Under the pieces are notes generated by a model. That model was not told the origin of the DNA, ran no database searches, and worked only from the letters and a program-made list of their open reading frames with translations. A DNA stretch of 29,239 nt from an uncultured Clostridia bacterium (GTDB lineage Bacteria; Bacillota; Clostridia; Christensenellales; Aristaeellaceae). Positions within the stretch are counted from its first letter, which is position 1. Each line of letters begins with the position of its first letter. The stretch covers positions 1-29,239 of the forward strand of contig CAKTXR010000031.1 in assembly GCA_934631025.1 (NCBI GenBank), in the 5' to 3' direction. Positions 1 through 7,385 of this stretch are shown one piece after another. The position numbers and the translations under genes were made by a program.

Positions 1-23
1 TACGCTGGGGCTAAAATGTGGAA

Positions 24-161
24 GCCGCACTGCGGCCGCCCCAGACTGCGCCAAAGAGCCATCGGCTCTCTGGACTCTCTTCATCTGGGTCGCGGCGTGG
101 GTACAAATGCAATACAATAGCCTTTCAGGAACATCAAATGCTTGTCCCTTGTTCCCACGCC
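24..161 (-). other. Possible structured RNA element (unidentified)
   Basis: There is no convincing protein gene here, but the DNA is dense in nested inverted repeats. GCCGC at 24-28 pairs with 32-36. CCCAGA at 40-45 pairs with TCTGGG at 84-89 and encloses a ten-base stem, 51-60 with 64-73, closed by three bases. GGCGTG at 94-99 pairs with CACGCC at 156-161 and encloses GGAACA 128-133 with TGTTCC 150-155. The inner stem at 51-73 has one imperfect pair. It would be A-C if the plus strand were transcribed but G-U if the minus strand were, so a minus-strand RNA fits better. I do not recognise it as a known riboswitch, 6S, tmRNA, RNase P or T-box RNA. It may continue past the left edge of the window. 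Confidence 0.3.
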
Positions 162-180
162 CCGCAACACTCGGGTACAC

Positions 181-220
181 GGAAAGACCTGACCGGCTCC
201 AATTTATGGCCGGTCAGGTC
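181..220 (-). terminator. Hairpin, possible terminator of the moxR operon
   Basis: GACCTGACCGGC at 186-197 pairs perfectly over 12 bases with 209-220, across an 11-base loop. Read on the minus strand the stem is followed by TTTCC, a short U-rich tail. It lies about 150 bases beyond the stop of the transglutaminase gene and would end that operon. The weak U-tract lowers confidence; on the plus strand there is no U-tract. Confidence 0.45.
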
Positions 221-289
221 GGGCTGTATGAATATCATACCTATTCGCTCCAACGTCCAGACTCGAAGCGCCCCCAAGCGCTGAAGAGT

Positions 290-373
290 CGGGTTGCACG
301 CGCGAAGCGGTGTGGATGCGGCACAGCCGCCGGGTTGCACGCGCGAAGCGGCGTGGCCGGCGGCACTGCCGCC
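290..373. repeat. Tandem repeat, two units of 41-42 bp
   Basis: Two adjacent units (290-330 and 331-372) share the block GGGTTGCACGCGCGAAGCGG, then YGTGG, and each ends in a palindrome (GCGGCACAGCCGC or GCGGCACTGCCGC). Inside each unit CACGC can pair with GYGTG around GCGAAGCG. The C/T difference between copies changes a G-C pair to G-U and keeps the stem. The repeat lies directly after the stop codon of the transglutaminase gene. It looks like an intergenic structured repeat; whether it is dispersed in the genome cannot be seen here. Confidence 0.7.
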
Positions 374-2695
374 TTAGGGAATTTGACGGGTGCTGCCCGG
401 GCCGTGACGCAGACGTTCGAGCGCCCACTTGACGCGCTCGCGGCGATCCAGCTTCACGAGCATCGCCCCGTAAATCGCCGCGCCCAGACGCGCGCAGGAC
501 GCATCCGGCATCCGGCCGGAATATTGCATCTCCTCGATCAGCTCGGCAAACAGCGCAAAGTCGCGCGGCGCTTCCACCTGATCGACGACGCGCCTTGCAA
601 ACAGGACCGGCGTTTCGCCGCCCTCCGGCGACAGTCCGCGCCGCATCAGCAGCGTCAGAATCGCGCGGTACCAGATCAGCGTCTTCTCGCGCTCGTCCGC
701 CGCCTTCGCCGCCCTGTAGCCCGGATCGTTCAGCTTAAGCCGACGCTTCACCCACAGCGCAGCGCACGCCAGCAGCGCCAGTATCAGAATCAGAACCCAC
801 CACAGCGTATGCCGCTTCTTCGGCGGATCGTTCGGCTGATCGCTGTTCGGTTCCGGCGTGGGCGTGGGTTCGTCCGGCTCGACGCTCGGTTCGGGCGTAG
901 GCTCCTGCGTCGGCTCGTCGCTCGGCTCGTTCTCGGGCTGGTCGGTCGTCTCAGGCTCGTCCGGCACGGGCGCTTCGGTCGGCTCCGGCGTGGGCGTGGG
1001 AGTCGGCGTGGGCGTGGGGTCGGGCAGCTGATTGTCCTGCTGCTCGCCGTCCGGCGGCACGATGTGACGGGAGGAATACGCCGTGCCCGGCGTTACGTCG
1101 AACTCCAGCCAGCCGACGCCGTTAAAGTACAGCTCGGCCCACGCGTGCGCGTCCTCGGCGGTCACCTCGATCGTGCCCGTGCCGTTGTCCACCGCGCAGT
1201 AGCCCTCGGCGTACCGGCTCGGAATGCCCGCCAGACGCGCCATGACCGCCATGGCCGAGGCGTAATAGGTGCAGTAGCCCTGCTTTTCGTCCAACACAAA
1301 CCACGACACGAAATCGCGCCCCTCCGGCGGATACGCGCCGTCGAGCGTATAGACAAAGCCGTCGCGCAGATAATCGGCGATGGCGTAGGCCTTCTCGATG
1401 GGCGTTTCGCAGTCCTTCACAACGTCCATCGTCAGCCAGTACAGATCGGACTCGATGCCGGCGGGCAGCGCCATATACTCGTTGCACACGTCCATCCAGT
1501 GCGGGTCGTCCGCGCTTACGGCCGCGTTCACGGCGCTGATCAGATCGTCCCGCGTCGCGTCCACAATCCAGCCGGACACGCCGTAGCTGTCGCCGGCCTC
1601 AACGCCGCGCGTTATAAAGACCTCGCCGGTTTCATTGTAATAGGTCACCAGATCGAGCGCCACATCCAGATTGTCCAGCCGCGCGGGCACGAACAGCGTC
1701 GACGTGCCGCTGTGCTCGAAGGTGATGTTCACATCGATCTTTTTAAGGCAATTCGCCAGATTTTCGTTGAGATCAGCGTTGAAGGCCGCTTCGAGCTTCT
1801 TGCGGCGGGTCGGATCGATGAGCAGATAGCGGCTGTTGACCGACTCGTCCACCCAGTTCGCGCCCGTATAGGTGCGGCTGATCGCGCCGCGCAGCAGCAG
1901 CGTATCGCCCGATTCGACCGTCATGATCCGCTCGTCGTGCGGCTCGGCGCGGCCGCCCAGCAGATCGCTGCGGGGCTGATAGCCGTCGCCGGACACCGAA
2001 TAGACCGTGCGCGGATCGTTGAAGCGGAAATAGTCGTTGAACAGCTCGCGCACCTTGTCGGCGCAATCCTGAAGCGGCTGGAAGGTCGTGCCAGGCGCGG
2101 GCAAAAGCGCCAGCGTCAGCGCCGCCGCAATCAGCGCCGCGGGCAGAGCGCGTAATATCGCGCCGTTCTCCCGATAGGCGCGGGCATAGAGCACCGCCAG
2201 CGCGATCAGACCGGGGGCCAGCGTCGCGGCGGAAAACTCCGCGTCCATAATCCAGTGCCCCAAGAGCACGAACACGAACAGCAGAAGCGCCGGATATACG
2301 CCGCCGCTCATCCGCACCAGAAAGAGGGATGAAAGGCCGAACACGAACGCAAGCACGACGCACAGCCCCATCGCCTCAGACGCAGCCATCGCGCCCCCGT
2401 CGGTCAAAACGGCGCTCATGCTCTGCACAAGGCGCGTGAAAAAGGCTGCGGGCGAGCGCGTGAGCGCCAGATACACCGCCAGCATGGCCGCCGCCGCGAG
2501 CGAAAGCGCCGCCGTCAGCCGGTTAAAGAGCAGCAACGCGCCGAAGAGCGAAAACGCCAGACACAGCGCCGCCGCCGTCCACACCGACACGGGCGCTGAA
2601 AACGACTCCAGCACCGCCTCGGTCAACGACAGGCTCAGCATCAGCGCGATCAGCACGGACGCGCCCAGATCAGTCAGTTTTGCACGAAGATTCAT
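374..2695 (-). CDS. Membrane transglutaminase-like protein with C-terminal DUF4129-like domain
   Basis: This 773-residue protein has the TgpA/YebA-like layout. Residues 10-200 hold a cluster of hydrophobic membrane segments, followed by an extracytoplasmic region and a transglutaminase-like domain with the Cys-His-Asp triad visible (Cys475 in QGYCTYYASAM, His517 in EDAHAWAE, Asp533 in LEFDVTPG). A Pro/Thr/Glu-rich linker (about 558-627, PTPTPTP repeats) comes next, then one more membrane segment (about 631-649) and a cytoplasmic C-terminal domain resembling DUF4129. It is the last gene of the moxR/DUF58/transglutaminase operon, 57 bases after DUF58. The start at 2695 (MNLRAKLTD) follows GAGAGG; an in-frame start at 2740 is possible but has no good ribosome site. 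The family is usually linked to envelope maintenance; the substrate is unknown. Confidence 0.9.
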   Translation of the reverse strand: MNLRAKLTDLGASVLIALMLSLSLTEAVLESFSAPVSVWTAAALCLAFSLFGALLLFNRLTAALSLAAAAMLAVYLALTRSPAAFFTRLVQSMSAVLTDGGAMAASEAMGLCVVLAFVFGLSSLFLVRMSGGVYPALLLFVFVLLGHWIMDAEFSAATLAPGLIALAVLYARAYRENGAILRALPAALIAAALTLALLPAPGTTFQPLQDCADKVRELFNDYFRFNDPRTVYSVSGDGYQPRSDLLGGRAEPHDERIMTVESGDTLLLRGAISRTYTGANWVDESVNSRYLLIDPTRRKKLEAAFNADLNENLANCLKKIDVNITFEHSGTSTLFVPARLDNLDVALDLVTYYNETGEVFITRGVEAGDSYGVSGWIVDATRDDLISAVNAAVSADDPHWMDVCNEYMALPAGIESDLYWLTMDVVKDCETPIEKAYAIADYLRDGFVYTLDGAYPPEGRDFVSWFVLDEKQGYCTYYASAMAVMARLAGIPSRYAEGYCAVDNGTGTIEVTAEDAHAWAELYFNGVGWLEFDVTPGTAYSSRHIVPPDGEQQDNQLPDPTPTPTPTPTPEPTEAPVPDEPETTDQPENEPSDEPTQEPTPEPSVEPDEPTPTPEPNSDQPNDPPKKRHTLWWVLILILALLACAALWVKRRLKLNDPGYRAAKAADEREKTLIWYRAILTLLMRRGLSPEGGETPVLFARRVVDQVEAPRDFALFAELIEEMQYSGRMPDASCARLGAAIYGAMLVKLDRRERVKWALERLRHGPGSTRQIP

Positions 2696-2752
2696 CTCAT
2701 AATATCCCTCTCGGAAGCCGCGCTCCCGATGTTGCTTCAAAAAAAGGAAGTC

Positions 2753-3943
2753 CTACGCGCTCTTTTCCATCGCGGGAGCGGACTGCGCGGGGCGCTGCCA
2801 CGGATTGACCGTCTCAACGTCTATGCCGGAAAGCTCCAGCCGCTTTTTGAGCGTCTCATGATCGGCGTGAACGACCTCCGCCACCCAGATGTAGCGTACC
2901 TGAACGCCCAATTGGTCAATGCGCATCGCCAGCTCGGCCAGCGCCGCGTTCATGCGCGTGGTCACGACGATCAGCGCGCCCGTGCGCTGAAGCCGGCGCA
3001 TTTCCAGTGCGATGACCTGCTCGAACGAATAGGGACTGTCGAACGACAGCGGCGTGAGCACCTCCAGAAAGCGGCCGATGTCCGCCACGGACTGGCCGAC
3101 CGGTTCGGTGGGCTTCGTCGTATTGAGCGGCATGCGCACGGTATAGCCGGCCGTCATCTGGCTGAGCGCCGCGCCGGCCGCCGCCTCGCACAGCACGTCC
3201 TCTATGGTGCGCACGTGCGATTTGAGCGCGTTGACCGGCGCGCAGTCCATCAAAATCAGCACGTCGGGGCGCGCCGATTCCTCAAATGTGCGCACGAGCA
3301 GCTCGCGGCGGCGCGCCGACAGCTTCCAGTGGATGTTCTTCATGCTGTCGCCATCCTGCCATGCGCGCACGCCCGAGGGCGAGGCGCGATCCTCCGTCAT
3401 GCGCACGCGGCCCTGTGGCCCCATGTCGCCGGGACGGATGCTCATCGGCTCGATTCGGCGCGGTTTCGGCACGACCATGACGCGCGCCGAGCTGCCCTTT
3501 ACGGACTTTGAAAACGTAAACAGGCCGAACACGTCGGTCACGCTCACGCGCGAAACGCCCACCTCATAGACGCCCCTGTGCGCGCAGCGGATGTTATAGC
3601 GATACTGCCGGCTCTTGAGCGGCGGCACGCTGACCGACATCCGCCCCACCTCGCGGTTCTCGCCGGGCGTAGACACCTCGAGCTCCACAGCGCCCACCGG
3701 CAGGAACGACTTGCGCCCGACGGTCAGGCTGATGCTCACACTGTCCCCGCGGGAGACGCGCTTTCTCTGCGCGGCGGCGGTCACATAGAGCGTCGAGAGC
3801 GTCAGAAGCACGCTGGCCAGCGAGAGAATCGCCATCATGGCCGGCATGATCGCAAGCAGATAGTATACGGTCGTTCCGGTCGAAAGCGCGATGACCCAGA
3901 CGGTCAGCGCGACCAGAACGAACACGGCTGTGCGGGCGTTCAC
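2753..3943 (-). CDS. DUF58 domain-containing protein
   Basis: The 396-residue product starts with two hydrophobic segments (about residues 5-55), then a soluble region. It carries the typical DUF58 signature around residues 215-250: a G-V-R-x-W-x-x-G-D motif, then IHWKLSARR, then the acidic strand DVLILMD that begins a von Willebrand A-like fold. The gene starts with GTG at 3943, preceded by GAGG. The GTG overlaps the TGA stop of moxR in a GTGA junction, which indicates translational coupling. A longer upstream reading frame runs through moxR and is only an out-of-frame shadow. DUF58 proteins normally work with MoxR AAA+ ATPases and a membrane transglutaminase, the order seen here. The molecular role is not firmly known. 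Confidence 0.92.
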   Translation of the reverse strand: MNARTAVFVLVALTVWVIALSTGTTVYYLLAIMPAMMAILSLASVLLTLSTLYVTAAAQRKRVSRGDSVSISLTVGRKSFLPVGAVELEVSTPGENREVGRMSVSVPPLKSRQYRYNIRCAHRGVYEVGVSRVSVTDVFGLFTFSKSVKGSSARVMVVPKPRRIEPMSIRPGDMGPQGRVRMTEDRASPSGVRAWQDGDSMKNIHWKLSARRRELLVRTFEESARPDVLILMDCAPVNALKSHVRTIEDVLCEAAAGAALSQMTAGYTVRMPLNTTKPTEPVGQSVADIGRFLEVLTPLSFDSPYSFEQVIALEMRRLQRTGALIVVTTRMNAALAELAMRIDQLGVQVRYIWVAEVVHADHETLKKRLELSGIDVETVNPWQRPAQSAPAMEKSA

Positions 3944-4887
3944 GCGGTCCTCACCGGCACCTGAACGGAACCGATCACCTGCGAGAGCACGCGCTCCGCC
4001 GTCATATTGCGCATACGCGCCTCGGGACTCAAGATCAGGCGATGCGCCAGCACGGGCGCGGCCATATACTGAACGTCCTCGGGCGTGACGTAATCGCGGC
4101 CGGAAAGCAGCGCGCGCGCCTGAGCGGCCTTGAGCAGGAAGATCGCGCCGCGGGTGGACACGCCCAGCTGGAGCGCGTTGTGCTTTCTCGAAGCCTGCGC
4201 GATGAGCGAAATATAGCTGCGCACCTCGCGCGAGGAATACACCTGCGCGACCATCTGCTGCATATCCACGATGTCCTGCGCCGAGCAGATGGGGCGCACC
4301 GTCTCCATGGGGCGCGCGCCGCTCGTAAAGCGCTCGAGTATGCTGATCTCCTCGTCGCAGGTCGGATAGCCTATGGCGATCTTCATGAAGAAGCGGTCGA
4401 GCTGCGCCTCGGGCAGAGGATATGTGCCCACAAAGTCGAGCGGGTTCTGCGTCGCCAGCACGATGAAGGGCTGCGGCATGCGGTAGGTCACGCCGTCGAC
4501 GGTAGCCTGCCCCTCCTCCATGACCTCGAGCAGCGAGGACTGCGTCTTGGGCGAGGTGCGGTTGATCTCGTCGGCCAGCACGATCTGGCTCATGACCGCG
4601 CCCTGATGAAATTCCATATCGCCGGTTTTCATGTTGATCATCGAAAAGCCGGTCACGTCGCTGGGCGTTACGTCGGGCGTGAACTGAATGCGCTTGAACG
4701 AGCAGTCCAGCGAACGCGCCAGCGCCGACACCAGCGTGGTCTTGCCCACGCCCGGCACATCCTCGATGAGCACATGGCCCCGGCAGAGTAGCGCGCACAG
4801 CAGCAGCTCCACCGCGCTTTCCTTGCCCACCATCACCCGCGCGATGTTTTCCTTCAGGCGGGCGACCATTTTATCAATGTCCTGCAT
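3940..4887 (-). CDS. MoxR-family AAA+ ATPase
   Basis: This 315-residue AAA+ ATPase has Walker A GVGKTT near residues 46-51, Walker B IVLADE near 102-107, the MoxR-typical EINRTSPKTQ stretch, a sensor-1 region ATQNP near 146-150, and GVSTRGA in the C-terminal helical part. Its length matches the MoxR family (about 310-330). The start at 4887 (MQDIDKM) is chosen because AGGAG lies seven bases before it; the frame stays open to 4965 without a better site. MoxR proteins are thought to act as chaperones that help assemble or activate partner proteins, usually with DUF58/VWA proteins, and the next gene is DUF58. It is the first gene of the operon, with a promoter about 110 bases upstream. Confidence 0.95.
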   Translation of the reverse strand: MQDIDKMVARLKENIARVMVGKESAVELLLCALLCRGHVLIEDVPGVGKTTLVSALARSLDCSFKRIQFTPDVTPSDVTGFSMINMKTGDMEFHQGAVMSQIVLADEINRTSPKTQSSLLEVMEEGQATVDGVTYRMPQPFIVLATQNPLDFVGTYPLPEAQLDRFFMKIAIGYPTCDEEISILERFTSGARPMETVRPICSAQDIVDMQQMVAQVYSSREVRSYISLIAQASRKHNALQLGVSTRGAIFLLKAAQARALLSGRDYVTPEDVQYMAAPVLAHRLILSPEARMRNMTAERVLSQVIGSVQVPVRTA

Positions 4888-4998
4888 TGTAAAACTCCTA
4901 TCTCTCAAGTCGGTTTGTTTTCTGTCATGTCTCTTTAGAAGCGCGCGGCGGCGTTTTCGTTCCATTTTCCGCGCGGCGCAGGAATGCGACTTTCATCC

Positions 4999-5027
4999 AG
5001 TATACAAATATGACGTAAATAATACAA
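4999..5027 (-). promoter_or_regulatory. Promoter of the moxR operon
   Basis: On the minus strand TTGTAT (5027-5022) and TATACT (5004-4999) are separated by 17 bases, in an AT-rich gap between divergent genes. The -10 box matches consensus at five of six positions; the -35 box is weak. Transcription would start near 4992 and leave a leader of about 105 bases before moxR. Confidence 0.55.
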
Positions 5028-5078
5028 GCACCGACGCGCTTTTTTCACATTTTGGCACTGCTTTCGCCCCCGATGGAC

Positions 5079-5107
5079 TGGAAATGCGCTCAAAAGCGCG
5101 GTATAAT
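5079..5107 (+). promoter_or_regulatory. Promoter of birA
   Basis: TATAAT (5102-5107) is a perfect -10 box. TGGAAA at 5079-5084 lies 17 bases upstream and matches the -35 consensus at four of six positions. The predicted transcript starts near 5114, about 30 bases before the birA start codon at 5145, and includes its AAAGGAGA ribosome site. It is divergent from the moxR promoter. Confidence 0.6.
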
Positions 5108-5144
5108 GGACGCAGTGAATTATCGTCAAAGGAGACTGCGACCT

Positions 5145-6128
5145 ATGGATCAGGAAAAGCTGCTGTCGCTGCTCATGCAATACGACCTCGTGTCCGGCAG
5201 CCAGATCGGCCGTCCGCTGGGCGTTACACGCGCCGGCGTATGGAAGGCCATCGACGCGCTGCGCGCACAGGGCTATAACATCGTGTCCGTACCCCGCAAG
5301 GGCTATCATCTCGAGCCGCCGGAGAACGCCGTCTGGCCCGCCTGCATCCGCTCTCAGCTGAAGGCGCACTGGATCGCGCGGCGCATCGACTATTACGACG
5401 CGACCGGCTCCACCAACCGCATCGCCCGCGCGCTGGGCAGCGAGGACGCGGCAGACGCGCCGCACGGCACGCTGGTCATCGCCGACGAGCAGGAATCCGG
5501 CCGCGGCCGCATGACGCGCTCCTGGATCTCCAAAAAGGGCGACGCGGTGCTGATGAGCCTGCTCCTGCGCCCCAAAAACACCGTGCCCGAGGAAGCCGCC
5601 GCACTGGTTCAGATCACGGCGCTGGCCGTGTGCGAAGCCTGCCGCGCGCTGGGCGCGCCCGCGCTGATCAAATGGCCCAATGACATCGTCGCAAACGGCC
5701 TGAAGCTGTGCGGCATCCTGCTCGAAATGAACGCCGACATGGATCAGGTGCATTACGCTGTGGCGGGCATTGGCCTGAACGTCCTCGGCAGTCCCCGCTG
5801 CGAGGACATCCCCCACGCCGGCTGTCTGGCCGAGGTCTGCCCCCGCGTGCCCGGCCGCGCCGAAGCCGCCGCGCGCATTCTCGAACAGTATGAAAAATAC
5901 TACGATCTCTGGGCCAGGGGCGGCGCGCCCGCCATACGGCCGATCTATGAAGAGCGGTGCGTCACGCTGGGGCGGCGCGTTCGGGTCGTCGGCCTGACCG
6001 AGACGTTCGAGGGCACGGCGCGCGCGCTGACGGCGGACGGTTCGCTCGAGGTCGTGACCGACGCGGGCGAAAGCCGCGTCGTGCGCGCGGGCGACGTGTC
6101 CGTGCGCGGCGTCATGGGCTATGTCTGA
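5145..6128 (+). CDS. birA: Biotin--[acetyl-CoA-carboxylase] ligase / biotin operon repressor
   Basis: A bifunctional BirA of 327 residues, the usual length for the repressor-type enzyme. Residues 1-55 form a winged helix (LLSLLMQYDLVSGSQIG, then LGVTRAGVWKAIDALRAQG). The ligase domain shows DATGSTN (86-92), the biotinyl-AMP loop GRGRMTRSW (119-127), KWPND (176-180) and K187 in KLCGIL. A small SH3-like C-terminal domain follows (about 270-327). It activates biotin with ATP and attaches it to a lysine of biotin carboxyl carrier proteins; the N-terminal domain should allow biotin-responsive repression. The start at 5145 has AAAGGAGA nine bases upstream. acpS follows 15 bases later, so the two are probably co-transcribed. 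No biotin-type operator was recognised in the window. Confidence 0.95.
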   Translation: MDQEKLLSLLMQYDLVSGSQIGRPLGVTRAGVWKAIDALRAQGYNIVSVPRKGYHLEPPENAVWPACIRSQLKAHWIARRIDYYDATGSTNRIARALGSEDAADAPHGTLVIADEQESGRGRMTRSWISKKGDAVLMSLLLRPKNTVPEEAAALVQITALAVCEACRALGAPALIKWPNDIVANGLKLCGILLEMNADMDQVHYAVAGIGLNVLGSPRCEDIPHAGCLAEVCPRVPGRAEAAARILEQYEKYYDLWARGGAPAIRPIYEERCVTLGRRVRVVGLTETFEGTARALTADGSLEVVTDAGESRVVRAGDVSVRGVMGYV

Positions 6129-6143
6129 CGGGAGGGAACGCGC

Positions 6144-6506
6144 ATGATTCGCGGGCTGGGCGTCGATCTCATGGACGTTGAGCGTATCCAAAACGCCCTC
6201 GAGCGCCATCCGCGCTTCCTCGCGCGCGTCTATTCGCCTGCGGAACAGGAAGCGATCAAACGGCGCGGTGCGGAAACGGCGGCGGGCTATTTCGCCGCCA
6301 AGGAAGCCGTCGCCAAGGCGCTGGGCACCGGCTTTCGCGGCTTCACCACGCGCGATATTTCCGTCGAGCCGGACGCGCTGGGCCGCCCCGCCGTGCGCCT
6401 GACAAACGGAGCGCTCGAGCGGCTTCACGCGCTGGGCGCGCAGAACGTCATGATTTCCATCACGCACACGGGCGGTTTCGCCGCCGCCGTCGCGGTGATC
6501 GAGTAA
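6144..6506 (+). CDS. acpS: Holo-[acyl-carrier-protein] synthase
   Basis: This 120-residue protein has the normal AcpS length. It transfers the 4'-phosphopantetheine group of CoA to the serine of acyl carrier protein, activating it for fatty acid synthesis. The magnesium-binding Asp8 (GVDLMDVERI) and Glu54 (AAKEAVAKALGTG) are present, and the C-terminal SITHTGGFAAAVAV strand is typical. GGAGGG lies just upstream of ATG 6144. It sits 15 bases behind birA in the same direction and ends six bases before the convergent end of mnmM. In many Firmicutes acpS is next to nnr; here nnr follows after the inverted mnmM gene. Confidence 0.96.
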   Translation: MIRGLGVDLMDVERIQNALERHPRFLARVYSPAEQEAIKRRGAETAAGYFAAKEAVAKALGTGFRGFTTRDISVEPDALGRPAVRLTNGALERLHALGAQNVMISITHTGGFAAAVAVIE

Positions 6507-6512
6507 AGTCTC

Positions 6513-7103
6513 TCACCCCTGCTTCCGCGCGCGGGTTTTGTTCTTCTTGACGGCGATCAGGACCGGCGGATCGCCCGACTGATTGAGATAGGCGCGCACC
6601 ATCACGTCGTACCTTTCGGCGGGCAAAGTGCGTCCCCACGCGATCAGCTTTTCCAGCTCGTCGCGCCCCTCGGGGTGGCCGGGATAGACGCAGATCGTCA
6701 TGAGCGCGCCCTCCTTCAGCCTGTCCAGCGCCGCGTTCACGGCGGTGAGCGTGGTCTCGGCGCGTGTGCGCAGCGCCTTGTCTGTGCCGGGCAGCCAACC
6801 CAGATTGAATACGACCGCGTCTACCGGCTCGCGCACCAATTCGGCGATGTGCTCGTGTCCGGCGTGAAAAAGCGTCGCGCGGCTTTCAAGACCCGCCGCC
6901 GACAGACGCTCGCGCGTGCGGTTGACCGCCTCGAGCTGTATGTCGAAGCCATAGACATGGCCGCTCTCGCCCACCAGCTCGGCCAGCCACTGCGTGTCGT
7001 AGCCGTTGCCCATCGTCGCGTCGATCACACGCGCACCCGGCTCGACGGCCTGACGGATCAGGTCCTCGGCCCAGTGCCGCGCGCTCTTAAAGTCAAAATT
7101 CAT
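6513..7103 (-). CDS. mnmM: Class I SAM-dependent tRNA methyltransferase, MnmM (YtqB) family
   Basis: A 196-residue Rossmann-fold methyltransferase. The SAM-binding motif is DATMGNGYDTQ (28-38), followed by GFDIQ (motif II), FNLGWLPG (motif IV) and the family-typical YPGHPEGRDE. This matches the YtqB/MnmM group, long annotated as putative rRNA methylase. It is now known in B. subtilis and other Gram-positives to methylate 5-aminomethyl-uridine at the tRNA wobble position, completing mnm5(s2)U. The start at 7103 has AAGGAGA ten bases upstream. It is transcribed alone, convergent with acpS (six-base gap) and divergent from nnr. Family assignment is strong; the exact activity is inferred from homology. 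Confidence 0.88.
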   Translation of the reverse strand: MNFDFKSARHWAEDLIRQAVEPGARVIDATMGNGYDTQWLAELVGESGHVYGFDIQLEAVNRTRERLSAAGLESRATLFHAGHEHIAELVREPVDAVVFNLGWLPGTDKALRTRAETTLTAVNAALDRLKEGALMTICVYPGHPEGRDELEKLIAWGRTLPAERYDVMVRAYLNQSGDPPVLIAVKKNKTRARKQG

Positions 7104-7385
7104 CGCTTTGCGATCTCCTTTTCATTCGTGGTCGAAATCTGTCCTGACAGCGCCCCCCGACTCTTTCAGCCGCGCGCCGTCTAAAAATAGATTTTTGAAA
7201 CCTGAAGCACTCGTATTTCCCAAATCCAGCCGCCGCATATGAATCGCGCGTCTCCCGCGGCTCAAGCGGATTTTTTCCATTGGCAGCGCCGCTCGATCGT
7301 CTTGCGCTTACGGCAGCGCAATTCATCAAAAAGAGCGCGTCATGCCGGACGGCCACCCTACAACTCGTCGACAGGAGGAATCATC

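Noticed and set aside
40..110. T-box leader on the minus strand
   Set aside because: AGAGAG and GATGAAGAG resemble T-box stem I, but the segment folds better into its own ten-base hairpin, and no TGGNACCGCG box or antiterminator is in view. The window ends too soon to exclude it.
107..2155. Long plus-strand open frame opposite the transglutaminase gene
   Set aside because: Arg/His/Ala-rich with no family similarity; it mirrors a real minus-strand gene in GC-rich DNA.
7250..7280. Small hairpin CCGC/GCGG followed by ATTTTTT upstream of nnr
   Set aside because: Only four paired bases and no plus-strand gene before it to terminate.
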